This document shows positions 27,658 to 39,400 of a stretch of DNA of 54,687 nt, one piece after another. Source of the DNA: Serratia sp. M24T3 (GTDB lineage Bacteria; Pseudomonadota; Gammaproteobacteria; Enterobacterales; Enterobacteriaceae); the NCBI RefSeq assembly GCF_000257645.1, contig NZ_AJHJ01000030.1:1-54687 (forward strand), written 5' to 3'. Under the pieces are notes generated by a model. It did no database searches. It saw nothing but the letters and a program-made list of their open reading frames with translations, and had not been told where the DNA came from. Both the position numbers and the translations under genes were made by a program. The stretch's first letter is position 1. Every line of letters begins with the position of its first letter.

Positions 27658-29019
27658 ATGATGAACATACTCTGGAGCCTGGCCGCCTTTATCGTCGCAT
27701 TGGGGGTGCTTATCACCGTGCACGAATTTGGCCATTTCTGGGTTGCTCGTCGCTGCGGTGTACACGTTGAACGTTTCTCGGTCGGTTTTGGTAAGGCGCT
27801 GTTGCGTCGAACCGACAAACAGGGAACTGAATACGTTTTGGCCCTGATCCCGCTGGGCGGCTATGTCAAAATGCTCGATGAGCGTGTTGAGGCGGTCGCC
27901 CCGGAACTTCTTCATAAATCCTTCAATAACAAAGCCGTCTGGCAGCGCGCGGCCATTATCAGCGCGGGCCCCATCGCCAACTTCATTTTCGCTGTTTTCG
28001 CCTACTGGCTGGTGTTTATTATCGGCGTTCCCAGCGTGCGCCCGGTTGTCGGCGAAATTACGCCGCAATCCGTTGCTGCACAATCCAATATTTTACCGGG
28101 CATGGAACTTAAGTCAGTTGCCGGTATCGAAACGCCTGATTGGGAATCTGTTCGCATGGCGTTGATTGGCGAAATTGGAGATGCGAAAACGACCATCGGA
28201 GTTGCGCCGTTTGGCTCATCTCAGTCCCAGGTGGTTGAAAAGCAACTTGATCTCGACGCCTGGCATTTTGACCCGGAAAAACAGGATCCTGTCGTTGCCC
28301 TGGGGATCATTCCTCGTGGGCCTCAGATAGTGCCTGTTCTGGCTCAGATACAGGCTGACTCTGCTGCGCAGAAGGCTGGTTTGCAAGCCGGAGACAGGAT
28401 CGTTAAAGTTGATGGTCAGGTTTTGGTAAGTTGGCAAGCTTTTGCGCTTCAGGTACGCGATAATCCTGGCAAATCGATGGTATTAGACGTCGAGCGCAAC
28501 GGACAACCTTTGAACTTAACGCTGATACCAGACACTAAATCAGTGGGTAAAGGGCAGGTGCAGGGTTTTGCCGGGGTAGTACCAAAAATTATCCCACTGC
28601 CTGACGAGTATAAAACGATTCGCCAGTATGGGCCGTTGGAAGCGTTATCCGAGGCTGGGGATAAAACCTGGCAACTGATGAAGTTAACGGTCAATATGCT
28701 GGGCAAGTTAATAACCGGCGATGTGAAGCTGAATAATCTGAGTGGCCCTATCTCCATTGCACAGGGCGCAGGTTTGTCAGCTGAATACGGATTTGTTTAC
28801 TACCTAATGTTTTTGGCATTGATAAGTGTCAATCTCGGTATTATCAATCTGTTCCCATTACCGGTGTTAGATGGTGGTCACCTGCTGTTTCTGGCAATAG
28901 AAAAGCTCAAGGGTGGGCCAGTTTCCGAGCGAGTTCAGGACTTCAGTTACCGCATTGGCTCAGTTTTGCTGGTGTTGTTGATGGGGCTTGCACTTTTCAA
29001 TGATTTCTCCCGTCTTTAA
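27658..29019 (+). CDS. rseP: Site-2 regulated intramembrane protease RseP
   Basis: RseP cleaves RseA within the membrane after DegS, releasing sigma-E in the envelope stress response. It also clears signal peptide remnants. The 453-aa protein has the zinc site HEFGH (His22, Glu23, His26) in the first transmembrane segment and the second-site LDG motif with Asp405. Two PDZ domains lie between them (second near [16 protein letters not shown]). Two consecutive ATG codons (27658, 27661) are possible starts. It lies directly upstream of bamA, its functional neighbour in outer-membrane biogenesis. Confidence 0.97.
   Translation: MMNILWSLAAFIVALGVLITVHEFGHFWVARRCGVHVERFSVGFGKALLRRTDKQGTEYVLALIPLGGYVKMLDERVEAVAPELLHKSFNNKAVWQRAAIISAGPIANFIFAVFAYWLVFIIGVPSVRPVVGEITPQSVAAQSNILPGMELKSVAGIETPDWESVRMALIGEIGDAKTTIGVAPFGSSQSQVVEKQLDLDAWHFDPEKQDPVVALGIIPRGPQIVPVLAQIQADSAAQKAGLQAGDRIVKVDGQVLVSWQAFALQVRDNPGKSMVLDVERNGQPLNLTLIPDTKSVGKGQVQGFAGVVPKIIPLPDEYKTIRQYGPLEALSEAGDKTWQLMKLTVNMLGKLITGDVKLNNLSGPISIAQGAGLSAEYGFVYYLMFLALISVNLGIINLFPLPVLDGGHLLFLAIEKLKGGPVSERVQDFSYRIGSVLLVLLMGLALFNDFSRL
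28104..28132 (+). promoter_or_regulatory. Candidate sigma-E promoter inside rseP
   Basis: GGAACTT (28104-28110), the sigma-E -35 consensus, is followed after 16 nt by TCGAAA (28127-28132), one or two changes from the TCTGA-type -10. Such a promoter would serve bamA-skp-lpxD downstream. Assignment is by motif only and the coding constraint of rseP could explain it. Confidence 0.3.
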
Positions 29020-29053
29020 GGCGGGGATTAGGTTAGGAAGACGCATAACAACG

Positions 29054-31480
29054 ATGGCGATCAAAAAGTTGCTCATAGCGTCGCTGCTGTTTGGCAGCGC
29101 GACCGTATACGGCGCAGATGGATTCGTAGTGAAGGATATTCATTTCGAAGGCCTCCAGCGCGTTGCCGTCGGTGCGGCGTTACTCAATATGCCGGTTCGC
29201 GTAGGTGATACCGTTACCGACGATGATATCAGTAATACCATTCGTGCATTGTTTGCCACTGGCAACTTTGAGGACGTTCGCGTTCTGCGTGATGGCGATA
29301 CCCTGATTGTTCAAGTCAAAGAGCGCCCAACCATCGCCAGCATCACTTTCTCCGGCAATAAAGCGGTGAAAGATGACATGCTTAAACAAAACCTTGATGC
29401 CTCTGGCGTCCGGGTTGGCGACGCGCTTGACCGTACACAAGTCTCGAATATCGAAAAGGGCCTCGAAGACTTTTACTACAGCGTCGGTAAATACAGCGCG
29501 TCGGTAAAAGCCGTCGTGACTCCTTTGCCACGCAACCGCGTTGACTTGAAACTGGTCTTTACCGAAGGTTTGTCTGCTCAAATCCAGCAGATCAACATCG
29601 TCGGTAACCACGCATTCAGCACCGATCAATTAGTTTCCCAGTTTCAGCTACGTGACGAAGTGCCGTGGTGGAACGTCATTGGGGATCGTAAATACCAGAA
29701 GCAAAAACTTTCTGGTGACCTCGAAACCTTACGCAGCTATTACCTTGATCGCGGTTACGCGCGCTTCAACATCGACTCGACTCAGGTCAGTCTGACGCCG
29801 GACAAGAAGGGTATCTACATCACCCTGAATATCCACGAAGGCGATCAGTACAAAGTTGCCGGTGTTCAGGTTGCGGGTAACATGCAAGGTCACTCGGCTG
29901 AAATTGAAAGTCTGAGCAAAATCAGCAATGGTGAGCTTTATAACGGCGCCAAAGTGACCAAGATCGAGAATGATATCAAAGCTTTGCTGGGTCGTTACGG
30001 ATACGCATATCCAACAGTGACCACGCAGCCTGAAATCAACGATAAAGACAAAACCGTTATTCTGCATATCAATGTCGATGCCGGTAACCGTTACTATGTC
30101 CGCCACGTTCGCTTTGAAGGTAATGACACCAGCAAAGACAGCGTACTGCGTCGTGAAATGCGTCAGATGGAAGGTGCATGGCTTGGCAGCGATCTGGTAG
30201 ACAAAGGTAAAGAGCGTCTGAATCGTCTGGGTTATTTCGAAACCGTTGATGTTGAAACTCAGCGCGTTCCGGGCACTGCCGATCAGGTTGACGTTGTCTA
30301 TAAAGTTAAAGAGCGTAACACCGGTACATTTAACTTTGGCGTAGGCTACGGTTCAGAAAGCGGCGTTAGCTTTACCGTCGGCGTTCAGCAGGATAACTGG
30401 TTAGGTACGGGTTATCAGGCTGGCATTACCGGCACTAAAAATGATTACCAAACCTATACCGAGCTGACTGTTACCAACCCGTATTTCACGGTTGATGGCG
30501 TGAGCCTGGGCGGCCGTCTCTTCTACAACGACTTTAAAGCAGATGACGCGGACCTGTCCGAGTATACCAACAAGAGCTACGGTTTCGGCACCACGTTGGG
30601 CTTCCCGGTCAACGAGAACAACTCGCTTCGTCTGGGTGCGGACTATGTCCACAATGACCTGTCAAATATGGAACCGCAGGTTGCGATGTTCCGTTACTTG
30701 TACAGTGCGGGCAAAAATCCAAACGTTGTCGCGGGTCAGAATAATACGTCGGACGCGAGCTTTAGCGCCAATGACTTCTTCCTGACTACGGGTTGGGGTT
30801 ACAACAACCTGGACCGTGGCTTCTTCCCGACAGCGGGTACCAAAGCCAGCCTGAGCGGTAAAATTACTGTTCCGGGTTCAACCAACAAGTATTATAAAGT
30901 CACCTTCGACGCTACCAGCTATCTGCCTCTGACCGAGAGTCACAAGTGGGTGCTGATGGGACGTGCTCGTGCCGGTTATGCTGACGGCCTGGGCGGTAAA
31001 GAAGTGCCGTTCTACGACAACTTCTATGCCGGTGGTTCAAGCAGCGTCCGTGGTTTCCAGTCGAATACCATTGGTCCTAAAGCGGCTTACTACAACTGCC
31101 CAACAGGTGCGACTTCCTATAACGGTTGTCCGGTAACCAACTCTGACGATGCGGTCGGCGGTAACGCGATGGGCCTGTTGAGTGCCGAGCTTATCGTACC
31201 TACTCCGTTTGTGGGTGATAAATACGTCAACTCACTGCGTACCTCGTTGTTCGTTGACTCTGGTACCGTGTGGGATACCAACTGGCACAATACCGCAGAA
31301 ACTATTGCTGCCGGTATTCCAGACTATAGCAAACCAGGCAATATTCGTGCTTCATCCGGTATCGCATTACAATGGCAGTCTCCGTTGGGACCTCTGTCGT
31401 TCTCTTATGCGCAGCCAGTCAAGAAATACGAAGGTGATAAGCCAGAACAGTTCCAGTTTAACATCGGTCAAACGTGGTAA
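29054..31480 (+). CDS. bamA: Outer membrane protein assembly factor BamA
   Basis: BamA is the Omp85-family core of the BAM complex that folds beta-barrel proteins into the outer membrane. The ATG at 29054 gives a signal peptide cleaved after VYGA (~residue 20). The 808-aa protein (E. coli 810) has five POTRA domains (residues ~21-420) and then a 16-strand barrel. The barrel carries the conserved [13 protein letters not shown] loop-6 motif. It ends in an aromatic C-terminal signature (FQFNIGQTW). skp follows on the same strand. Confidence 0.98.
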   Translation: MAIKKLLIASLLFGSATVYGADGFVVKDIHFEGLQRVAVGAALLNMPVRVGDTVTDDDISNTIRALFATGNFEDVRVLRDGDTLIVQVKERPTIASITFSGNKAVKDDMLKQNLDASGVRVGDALDRTQVSNIEKGLEDFYYSVGKYSASVKAVVTPLPRNRVDLKLVFTEGLSAQIQQINIVGNHAFSTDQLVSQFQLRDEVPWWNVIGDRKYQKQKLSGDLETLRSYYLDRGYARFNIDSTQVSLTPDKKGIYITLNIHEGDQYKVAGVQVAGNMQGHSAEIESLSKISNGELYNGAKVTKIENDIKALLGRYGYAYPTVTTQPEINDKDKTVILHINVDAGNRYYVRHVRFEGNDTSKDSVLRREMRQMEGAWLGSDLVDKGKERLNRLGYFETVDVETQRVPGTADQVDVVYKVKERNTGTFNFGVGYGSESGVSFTVGVQQDNWLGTGYQAGITGTKNDYQTYTELTVTNPYFTVDGVSLGGRLFYNDFKADDADLSEYTNKSYGFGTTLGFPVNENNSLRLGADYVHNDLSNMEPQVAMFRYLYSAGKNPNVVAGQNNTSDASFSANDFFLTTGWGYNNLDRGFFPTAGTKASLSGKITVPGSTNKYYKVTFDATSYLPLTESHKWVLMGRARAGYADGLGGKEVPFYDNFYAGGSSSVRGFQSNTIGPKAAYYNCPTGATSYNGCPVTNSDDAVGGNAMGLLSAELIVPTPFVGDKYVNSLRTSLFVDSGTVWDTNWHNTAETIAAGIPDYSKPGNIRASSGIALQWQSPLGPLSFSYAQPVKKYEGDKPEQFQFNIGQTW

Positions 31481-31512
31481 TCTGTTAAAACTACTGAGCC
31501 TTATCAGCAGAA

Positions 31513-31550
31513 ACGCATAAGGTCCGAGTAATTACTCAGGCCTTATGCGT
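31513..31550 (+). repeat. Long hairpin between bamA and skp
   Basis: acgcataagg (31513-31522) pairs perfectly with ccttatgcgt (31541-31550), and gagtaa/ttactc form an inner stem. No U-run follows (aaattac), so it is more likely an RNA processing or stability element than a terminator. Confidence 0.55.
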
Positions 31551-31597
31551 AAATTACTGTGCTTTCGAGCACAAACGGGTGATGGAAGGAGTTTATA

Positions 31598-32098
31598 GTG
31601 AAAAAGTGGTTATACGCCGCAGGCCTCGGATTAGTTATGGCTGCTTCAGCTAGCGTTCAAGCTGCTGATAAAATTGGTGTTGTAAACGTTCAAGAAATTT
31701 TCCAGCAAATGCCAGCTCGTGAAGCTGTTGCAAAACAGTTGGAAAGCGAATTCAAAGGCCGTGCTACAGCACTGCAAGCTCAGGAAACTGCTCTGCAATC
31801 TCAGATGCAAAACCTGCAGCGTAACGCAAGTACAATGAAAGCCGCTGATCGTGCAAAACTTGAAAAACAAGTTATGGCTAACCGCGAAGATTTCTCTGCA
31901 AAAGCTCAGGCTTTTGACAATGACAATCGTAAGCGTCAGGCAGAAGAGCGTAACAAAATCCTGGGCCGTATCCAGGATGCAGTTAAAACTGTAGCAGCAA
32001 AAGATGGTCTGGATATCGTCATCGACGCCAACGCTCTGGCTTATGCATCTAACGATGCAAAAGACATCACTGACGAAGTGTTGAAACAGGTTAAATAA
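31598..32098 (+). CDS. skp: Periplasmic chaperone Skp
   Basis: Skp (OmpH) is a trimeric periplasmic chaperone that holds unfolded outer-membrane proteins on their way to BAM. It starts with GTG at 31598, preceded by ggaagg. The 166-aa precursor has a signal peptide ending SVQA (residue ~22). A long charged alpha-helical coiled-coil region (residues ~45-130) forms the tentacles. The C-terminus [11 protein letters not shown] is typical. lpxD starts 2 nt after its stop. Confidence 0.96.
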   Translation: MKKWLYAAGLGLVMAASASVQAADKIGVVNVQEIFQQMPAREAVAKQLESEFKGRATALQAQETALQSQMQNLQRNASTMKAADRAKLEKQVMANREDFSAKAQAFDNDNRKRQAEERNKILGRIQDAVKTVAAKDGLDIVIDANALAYASNDAKDITDEVLKQVK

Positions 32099-32100
32099 GC

Positions 32101-33123
32101 ATGGTTTCAATTCGACTGGCTGATCTCGCACAGCAGTTGGATGCACAATTGCACGGTGATGGCGATTTCGTCATCACCGGCATTGCTTCAATGCATTCCG
32201 CACACTCTGAGCAAATCACGTTTTTATCAAACAGCCGTTACCGTGAACAGTTGGCTACCTGTAATGCGGGTGCTGTAGTGTTGACCGAAGCGGATCTGCC
32301 CTTTTGCCAAAGTGCGGCACTTGTGGTTAAAAACCCTTACCTGACTTACGCTCGCATGGCTCAGTTACTTGACACCACGCCAGCACCGGCTCAGGACATA
32401 GCCCCGAGCGCTGTTATCTCTCCCGATGCTAAAATCGGCGATCGAGTATCAGTAGGCGCGAATGCAGTTATCGAATCTGGCGTTATATTAGGCGACGGTG
32501 TCATTATTGGTGCAGGTTGCTTTATCGGAAAAGATGCTAAAATTGGTGCCGGTACCCGTATCTGGGCCAATGTATCAATCTATCATCGCGTTGAAATTGG
32601 TCAGAAATGTCTGATTCAGTCAAACACCGTTATCGGTGCAGATGGCTTCGGATATGCTAACGATCGCGGAAATTGGGTGAAGATCCCGCAGCTTGGCACT
32701 GTGATTATTGGTGACTCTGTGGAGATCGGCGCCTGCACAACCATCGACCGTGGCGCGCTTGACGATACGCAAATTGGTAATGGTGTGATCATTGATAATC
32801 AATGTCAGATTGCACACAACGTCGTGATTGGAGACAATACGGCAGTCGCAGGCGGTGTGATCATGGCCGGTAGCCTGAAAATCGGGCGTTATTGCCAGAT
32901 TGGCGGAGCCAGTGTCATTAACGGTCACATGGAGATTTGCGACAAGGCGGTTGTAACGGGAATGGGAATGGTGATGCGACCAATTACCGAACCTGGGGTA
33001 TACTCCTCCGGTATTCCGTTACAGGCGAACAAAGTTTGGCGTAAAACCGCCGCGTTGGTTATGAACATCGACGAGATGAATAAACGCTTAAAAGCTGTAG
33101 AGCGTAGAATCGAAGAAGACTAA
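32101..33123 (+). CDS. lpxD: UDP-3-O-(3-hydroxymyristoyl)glucosamine N-acyltransferase
   Basis: LpxD adds the N-linked hydroxyacyl chain from acyl-ACP in the third step of lipid A synthesis. The 340-aa protein has the N-terminal uridine-binding domain, then a left-handed beta helix of hexapeptide repeats. Catalytic His lies in [14 protein letters not shown] (about residue 239). A C-terminal helix follows. It is tightly coupled to skp (2-nt gap). Confidence 0.97.
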   Translation: MVSIRLADLAQQLDAQLHGDGDFVITGIASMHSAHSEQITFLSNSRYREQLATCNAGAVVLTEADLPFCQSAALVVKNPYLTYARMAQLLDTTPAPAQDIAPSAVISPDAKIGDRVSVGANAVIESGVILGDGVIIGAGCFIGKDAKIGAGTRIWANVSIYHRVEIGQKCLIQSNTVIGADGFGYANDRGNWVKIPQLGTVIIGDSVEIGACTTIDRGALDDTQIGNGVIIDNQCQIAHNVVIGDNTAVAGGVIMAGSLKIGRYCQIGGASVINGHMEICDKAVVTGMGMVMRPITEPGVYSSGIPLQANKVWRKTAALVMNIDEMNKRLKAVERRIEED

Positions 33124-33212
33124 CTTACCAACAACAAACACTAAAAATCAATAAGTAAGGTGATGATTTTGTTCTATAATTCATTGCCTTTACGATTCTT
33201 AGTCTCTATTTG

Positions 33213-33252
33213 CGGCCTGCAGAATGCTCCTCTTTGAGGGTCACGCAGGCCG
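33213..33252 (+). repeat. Inverted repeat in the fabZ leader
   Basis: cggcctgc (33213-33220) and gcaggccg (33245-33252) form a perfect 8-bp GC-rich stem with a 24-nt loop, 41 nt before the fabZ start. A TATAAT at 33175-33180 upstream could be a promoter -10 box but has no good -35. The 170-bp lpxD-fabZ gap holds nothing else. Confidence 0.45.
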
Positions 33253-33293
33253 TGCTATTGATGATATCAGTAATTTTAGACAGGACGAGTATT

Positions 33294-33779
33294 TTGAGCA
33301 CTCCTACTCATAGCGATCACGAACATGAAGTTAGCGTAGAAGGTTTTGGTATTGGAGAAATACTTGAGCTGCTTCCGCACCGTTTTCCTTTTTTGCTGGT
33401 GGACCGGGTTATCGAGTTCACTCCGCATAAAAAACTTCGTGCAATTAAAAATGTTTCCTTTAACGAACCTTGTTTCCAGGGACATTTTCCCAGCAAACCG
33501 ATCTTTCCTGGCGTACTGATTCTTGAAGCCATGGCACAGGCTACCGGTCTGCTTGCGTTTAAAAGCGTCGGTAAACTTGAGCCAGGTGAGCTTTACTACT
33601 TTGCTGGCATTGATGGCGCTCGTTTTAAAAAGCCTGTTGTACCCGGTGATACTATGGTGCTGGAAGTCGTTTTCGAGAAAACTCGTCGCGGCGTAACCTG
33701 GTTCAACGGCAAGGCATTAGTCGACGGTCAGGTAGTTTGTGAAGCCCAGATGATGTGTGCCCGTAGTCAGGAGAAATAA
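33294..33779 (+). CDS. fabZ: 3-hydroxyacyl-[acyl-carrier-protein] dehydratase FabZ
   Basis: FabZ dehydrates 3-hydroxyacyl-ACP in fatty-acid elongation and competes with LpxA for hydroxymyristoyl-ACP. I take the TTG at 33294 as start (161 aa). It is preceded by aggacgag and its product (MSTPTHSD...) lines up with the short FabZ N-terminus. Upstream in-frame ATG codons (33210, 33261) would add unrelated residues. The hot-dog fold has catalytic His in [14 protein letters not shown] and Glu in [14 protein letters not shown] short histidine- and glutamate-rich N-terminal insert relative to E. coli is present. Confidence 0.95.
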   Translation: MSTPTHSDHEHEVSVEGFGIGEILELLPHRFPFLLVDRVIEFTPHKKLRAIKNVSFNEPCFQGHFPSKPIFPGVLILEAMAQATGLLAFKSVGKLEPGELYYFAGIDGARFKKPVVPGDTMVLEVVFEKTRRGVTWFNGKALVDGQVVCEAQMMCARSQEK

Positions 33780-33782
33780 TCC

Positions 33783-34571
33783 GTGATTGATAAAACCGCC
33801 TTTATTCACCCAAGCTCCGTAGTTGAAGAAGGGGCAGTTATTGGTGCCGGTGTTCACATCGGTCCTTTCTGCTATATCGGCTCTCAGGTCGAGATTGGCG
33901 AAGGCACCGAGCTTAAGTCACACGTGGTAGTTAATGGCGTGACCAAAATTGGTCGCGATAACCGCATATTCCAGTTTGTTTCCATTGGGGAAATCAATCA
34001 GGATCTCAAATATGCCGGTGAGCCAACGCGTGTTGAAGTGGGCGATCGCAACAATATTCGTGAGAGCGTGACCATTCATCGTGGAACCGTTCAAGGCGGC
34101 GGGCTGACCAAAGTAGGTAGTGATAACCTGCTGATGGTCAATGCCCATATTGCGCATGACTGTGTAATTGGCAATCGCTGTATCCTTGCCAATAACGCAA
34201 CCTTGGGCGGTCACGTTCAGGTTGATGATTTTGCCATTATTGGTGGCATGACGGCGGTACATCAGTGGTGCATTATCGGTGCTCACGTGATGGTTGGCGG
34301 ATGCTCCGGCGTTGCGCAGGACGTGCCACCGTTCGTTATAGCTCAGGGCAACCATGCGACACCTTTCGGTATTAATATCGAAGGGTTAAAACGTCGTGGT
34401 TTTGACAAGCCTTCTCTTCATGCTATCCGTAATGCCTATAAAGTGCTTTATCGCAGTGGCAATACGCTTGAAGAATCGCTCCCCGAGATTGCCGCTATTG
34501 CCGCCGAGTTCCCGGCAGTACAGCCATTTAGCGATTTCTTTGCCCGTTCAACGCGCGGCATTATTCGCTAA
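33783..34571 (+). CDS. lpxA: Acyl-[ACP]-UDP-N-acetylglucosamine O-acyltransferase LpxA
   Basis: LpxA performs the first step of lipid A synthesis, 3-O-acylation of UDP-GlcNAc. The 262-aa protein (the E. coli length) starts with GTG at 33783, 3 nt after the fabZ stop. It is a left-handed beta helix with catalytic His in [12 protein letters not shown] (about residue 125) and a C-terminal helical domain. Coupling to fabZ fits their competition for the same acyl-ACP. Confidence 0.97.
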   Translation: MIDKTAFIHPSSVVEEGAVIGAGVHIGPFCYIGSQVEIGEGTELKSHVVVNGVTKIGRDNRIFQFVSIGEINQDLKYAGEPTRVEVGDRNNIRESVTIHRGTVQGGGLTKVGSDNLLMVNAHIAHDCVIGNRCILANNATLGGHVQVDDFAIIGGMTAVHQWCIIGAHVMVGGCSGVAQDVPPFVIAQGNHATPFGINIEGLKRRGFDKPSLHAIRNAYKVLYRSGNTLEESLPEIAAIAAEFPAVQPFSDFFARSTRGIIR

Positions 34572-34627
34572 TAAAGAACCCGCACTCAGGTTCGCTGTTT
34601 AAGCTGCTCAACTGGATTTAAGAAATA

Positions 34628-35776
34628 ATGGAAAAGCCCGTTCTGACAATTGGCCTGGTTGCCGGCGAAACATCTGGCGATATTCTAGGCGCGGGCTTGA
34701 TCCGGGCTCTCAAGAGCCACTATCCCAATGCACGCTTTGTGGGGGTCGCAGGCCCTCTAATGCAGGCAGAAGGATGTGAGGCATGGTTTGAGATGGAAGA
34801 GCTGGCGGTGATGGGCTTGGTAGAGGTGCTTGGGCGTCTACCTCGCCTGTTAAAAATCGGTAATGAACTTACGCGACGGTTTAGCGAGCTTAAGCCTGAC
34901 GTTTTTATTGGCATCGATGCCCCTGATTTCAATCTTAGGCTGGAAGGCCGCCTTAAGAAGCGCGGTATTCGAACCATTCATTACGTCAGCCCTTCAGTTT
35001 GGGCCTGGCGACAAAAACGCGTTTTCAAAATTGGCAAAGCCACCGATTTGGTGCTGGCTTTCTTGCCTTTTGAAAAAGCGTTTTATGACAGATTTAACGT
35101 TTCCTGCCGCTTTATCGGCCATACGATGGCAGACTCTATTCCATTGCATCCCGATAAAAAACTGGCCCGCGAAGCGTTAGGTATTCCGCAGGATATCCAT
35201 TGCCTGGCGCTATTGCCCGGCAGTCGGCACGCCGAGGTAGAAATGCTCAGCGCCGATTTCCTGAAAACAGCGTTACAGTTGCGGAAAACCTATCCAGATT
35301 TACACATTGTGGTACCTCTGGTTAATGCTAAACGCCGCGAACAGTTTGAGCGTATCAAGGCGGAAATTGCACCCGATCTTCCAGCACACTTGCTCGACGG
35401 CCAGGCGCGTAATGCGATGATTGCCAGCGACGCGGCTTTGCTTGCCTCGGGCACGGCAGCACTGGAATGCATGTTGGCAAAATGTCCGATGGTAGTGGGT
35501 TACCGTTTGAAACCGGTAACATACTGGATAGCCAGGCGTTTGGTTAAAACGGACTATGTTTCCCTGCCTAACCTGCTGGCCGGTCGTGAAATCGTGACCG
35601 AGCTGCTGCAAGAAGAGTGCGTGCCCGATAAACTTTCTGCCGCACTGCTGCCATTGCTGGCCGGTGGGGAGAAAAGTCATCAGTTGAAAGAAACCTTCCT
35701 GACGCTTCATGAAAGTATTCGTCGCGATGCCGACGAGCAGGCGGCGCAGGCGGTGATAGAGTTGGCGAATAAATGA
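34628..35776 (+). CDS. lpxB: Lipid-A-disaccharide synthase LpxB
   Basis: LpxB, a GT19 glycosyltransferase, joins UDP-2,3-diacylglucosamine and lipid X to the lipid A disaccharide at the inner membrane. The 382-aa protein has the N-terminal [16 protein letters not shown] motif, [23 protein letters not shown] and the nucleotide-sugar-binding [19 protein letters not shown]. The stop overlaps the rnhB ATG by 4 nt. Confidence 0.97.
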   Translation: MEKPVLTIGLVAGETSGDILGAGLIRALKSHYPNARFVGVAGPLMQAEGCEAWFEMEELAVMGLVEVLGRLPRLLKIGNELTRRFSELKPDVFIGIDAPDFNLRLEGRLKKRGIRTIHYVSPSVWAWRQKRVFKIGKATDLVLAFLPFEKAFYDRFNVSCRFIGHTMADSIPLHPDKKLAREALGIPQDIHCLALLPGSRHAEVEMLSADFLKTALQLRKTYPDLHIVVPLVNAKRREQFERIKAEIAPDLPAHLLDGQARNAMIASDAALLASGTAALECMLAKCPMVVGYRLKPVTYWIARRLVKTDYVSLPNLLAGREIVTELLQEECVPDKLSAALLPLLAGGEKSHQLKETFLTLHESIRRDADEQAAQAVIELANK

Positions 35777-36381
35777 CAGAGATTTTTACCTACCCACAGG
35801 CTAATTTAATCGCTGGTGTGGACGAAGTTGGGCGTGGCCCGCTGGTGGGCGATGTAGTGACCGCCGCGGTGATACTGGACCCTGCAAGGCCAATTATTGG
35901 TCTGGCTGATTCCAAAAAGCTCAGCGAAAAACGCCGCGAATTTTTGTATCAAGAAATCAAAGAAAAAGCGCTGGCCTGGTGCATCGGTCGCGCAGATCCG
36001 GCTGAAATCGACGAACTGAATATCCTGCATGCCACCATGCTTGCAATGCAGCGCGCCGTAGCTGGGCTGGCAGTAACGCCTGATTTTGTGCTGATTGACG
36101 GTAACCGCTGCCCGACGCTGGCGATGCCTTCGCAGCCTGTAGTCAAGGGTGATAGCCGCGTGGCAGAAATCAGCGCCGCGTCCATATTGGCAAAAGTCAC
36201 CAGAGACCGTGAAATGGTTGAGCTAGATTTAGCGTTTCCCGAATACGGTTTTGCCAAGCATAAAGGCTATCCAACCGCTGCACATTTGGAACAGCTTGCT
36301 CGCCTTGGGGCAACCGTTCATCATCGTCGCAGCTTTGCTCCAGTCAGGCGCGCGTTGGAAAATGTCGTCGTATCGGGTTAA
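35773..36381 (+). CDS. rnhB: Ribonuclease HII
   Basis: RNase HII cuts RNA in RNA-DNA hybrids and at single ribonucleotides in DNA, starting ribonucleotide excision repair. The 202-aa protein has the metal-site motif [15 protein letters not shown] (Asp17, Glu18). LIDGNRCP supplies the third acidic residue, and the [16 protein letters not shown] block follows. It is translationally coupled to lpxB (ATGA overlap). Confidence 0.97.
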   Translation: MTEIFTYPQANLIAGVDEVGRGPLVGDVVTAAVILDPARPIIGLADSKKLSEKRREFLYQEIKEKALAWCIGRADPAEIDELNILHATMLAMQRAVAGLAVTPDFVLIDGNRCPTLAMPSQPVVKGDSRVAEISAASILAKVTRDREMVELDLAFPEYGFAKHKGYPTAAHLEQLARLGATVHHRRSFAPVRRALENVVVSG

Positions 36382-36451
36382 TCGCGGTACTCTAGCAGCA
36401 TTGTTTACCCAGTTTTTATAACTGCCACCCTCATATGTTTGGTATCTGACT

Positions 36452-39400
36452 ATGGCTGAACCTCGTTTTATTCATCTGCGCGTACACAGTGACTATTCCA
36501 TGGTTGATGGATTAGCCAAGGTTGGCCCGTTGGTGAAACGAGCCGCTGCCCTCGGCATGCCTGCACTGGGTATCACCGACTTCACCAACCTTTGTGGTCT
36601 GGTTAAATTCTATGGGGCGGCACACGGCGCGGGGATCAAACCGCTGATCGGTGCAGATTTCAACGTTCATAGCGATATGCTGGGCGACGAATTGGCTCAG
36701 CTGACTGTACTGGCGATAAACAATCAAGGTTATCAGAATCTTACCTTGATTATTTCCCGTGCCTATCAGCGTGGCTACGGTGCGGCAGGACCGATTATCG
36801 AGCGTGAATGGCTGGCAGAGCTTAACGAAGGCCTGCTGTTGCTTTCAGGTGCCCGTCACGGCGATATCGGCAAATTTCTCACCCGCTCTAATCAGTTACA
36901 GGTTGATCAGTGCGTCGAGTTCTATCAGCAATATTTTCCTGATCGCTACTATCTTGAGCTTATCCGCACCGGTCGCCCGGATGAAGAAAACTATCTTCAT
37001 CAGGCAGTTGCGCTGGCTGGAGAGACCGGTTTACCCGTCGTTGCGACGAATGACGTGCGTTTCCTGGTTGAAGGTGATTTCGATGCGCACGAGATCCGCG
37101 TGGCTATCCATGACGGCTTCACTCTCGACGATCCTAAACGTCCAAAAAAATTACACCACGCAGCAATACATGCGCAGTGAAGAAGAGATGTGCGAGCTGT
37201 TTGCCGACATCCCCGAAGCGCTGCTCAACAGCGTTGAAATAGCCAAGCGCTGTAACGTGACTATCCGCTTGGGCGAGTATTTCCTGCCGCAGTTCCCGAC
37301 TGGCGATATGTCTACCGAAGACTTCCTGGTCGAGTGCTCAAAGAAAGGTTTGGAAGAACGTCTGGAATTCCTGTTCCCGGATCCCGCAGTCAGAGCAGAG
37401 AAACGCCCGGAATACGACGATCGTCTCGATATCGAACTCGGGGTGATCAACCAGATGGGTTTCCCGGGTTACTTCTTGATCGTTATGGAGTTTATCCAGT
37501 GGTCTAAAGATAACGCGGTGCCCGTCGGGCCGGGGCGTGGTTCTGGCGCCGGGTCGCTGGTTGCTTATGCGCTGAAGATAACCGATCTGGATCCGCTGGA
37601 ATTCGATTTACTGTTCGAACGTTTCCTAAACCCGGAACGCGTTTCGATGCCTGACTTTGACGTCGACTTTTGTATGGAAAAGCGTGATTTAGTTATCGAT
37701 CACGTTGCCGAAATGTATGGCCGCGAGGCGGTTTCACAGATTATTACCTTTGGTACCATGGCGGCAAAAGCGGTAATCCGCGATGTGGGCCGCGTGCTGG
37801 GCCATCCTTACGGTTTCGTTGACCGTATTTCCAAACTAGTGCCGCCCGATCCGGGTATGACGCTGGAAAAAGCCTTCGCGGCTGAGCCACAGCTGCCTGA
37901 AATCTATGAGGCCGACGAAGAAGTCAGAGCCTTGATTGATATGGCGCGCAAGCTGGAGGGCGTGACGCGCAATGCCGGTAAACACGCCGGTGGTGTCGTT
38001 ATTGCACCGACTAAAATCACCGACTTTGCACCACTTTATTGCGATGCAGAGGGCAAAAACCCACTGACCCAGTTTGATAAAAATGACGTCGAATACGCCG
38101 GGCTGGTCAAGTTTGACTTCCTCGGCCTGCGCACGCTGACGATTATCGACTGGGCGCTAAATATGATTAACGCCCGTCGTGCTAAAACCGGTCTTGAACC
38201 GCTTGATATTGCTGCTATTCCGTTAGACGATAAGAAAAGTTTCGACATGCTGCAGCGCTCGGAAACCACTGCGGTCTTCCAGCTTGAATCACGCGGCATG
38301 AAAGATTTGATCAAACGCCTGAAGCCCGACAGTTTCGAAGATATGATTGCCCTGGTGGCGCTGTTCCGCCCCGGGCCGCTGCAATCAGGCATGGTAGACA
38401 ACTTTATCGACCGTAAGCACGGTCGCGAAGAGTTGTCATATCCTGATATTCAGTGGCAGCATGAATCACTGAAACCTGTTCTGGAGCCGACTTACGGCAT
38501 TATCCTGTATCAGGAACAGGTTATGCAGATTGCTCAGGTGCTGGCCGGTTACTCGCTTGGCGGCGCGGATATGCTGCGTCGTGCAATGGGTAAAAAGAAT
38601 CCGGTCGAGATGGCCAAGCAGCGCGGCGGTTTTGAGGACGGTGCAAAATCACGCGGCATTGACGGCGAACTGGCAGTTAAAATCTTCGACCTGGTAGAGA
38701 AGTTTGCCGGTTATGGATTTAACAAATCACACTCTGCGGCCTATGCGCTTGTGTCCTATCAAACGCTTTGGCTGAAGGCGCACTATCCGGCAGAATTTAT
38801 GGCCGCGGTAATGACCGCGGATATGGATAACACCGACAAAGTGGTTGGGCTGGTCGACGAATGCTGGCGTATGGGGCTTAAAATCCTGCCGCCTGACATC
38901 AACAGCGGTCTGTATCATTTTCATGTTAACGACGACGGTGAAATCGTTTACGGTATCGGCGCTATCAAGGGCGTCGGCGAAGGTCCGATTGAAGCAATCA
39001 TTGAAGCGCGTAACGAAGGCGGTTATTTTAGAGAGCTGTTTGACCTTTGTGCCCGTTCCGATACCAAAAAGCTTAATCGGCGCATTCTGGAAAAACTCAT
39101 TATGTCCGGGGCTTTCGACCGCCTCGGCCCGCATCGCGCAGCATTGATGCACTCGCTGGGTGATGCGTTGAAAGCGGCCGATCAACATGCCAAAGCGGAA
39201 GCCATTGGCCAGGTTGATATGTTCGGAGTATTGGCTGAAGAGCCTGAACAGGTCGAAAAATCCTACGCCAGTGTTACTCCCTGGCAGGAACAAAAGGTAT
39301 TGGATGGCGAACGTGAAACCCTGGGGCTATATCTTACCGGGCATCCGATCACTCAGTACCTCAAAGAAATCGAGCGTTACGGCGGCGGCCAGCGCCTGAA

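Noticed and set aside
36759-37148. The N-terminal ~130 codons of the longer dnaE frame as an independent start
   Set aside because: Before 37149 this frame does not encode DnaE sequence; the true N-terminus is in the other frame from 36452.
37144-37150. Programmed ribosomal frameshift in dnaE
   Set aside because: Restoring the frame needs a +1 shift (or loss of one A). No stimulatory structure or hungry codon was seen, and enterobacterial dnaE is not known to use one.
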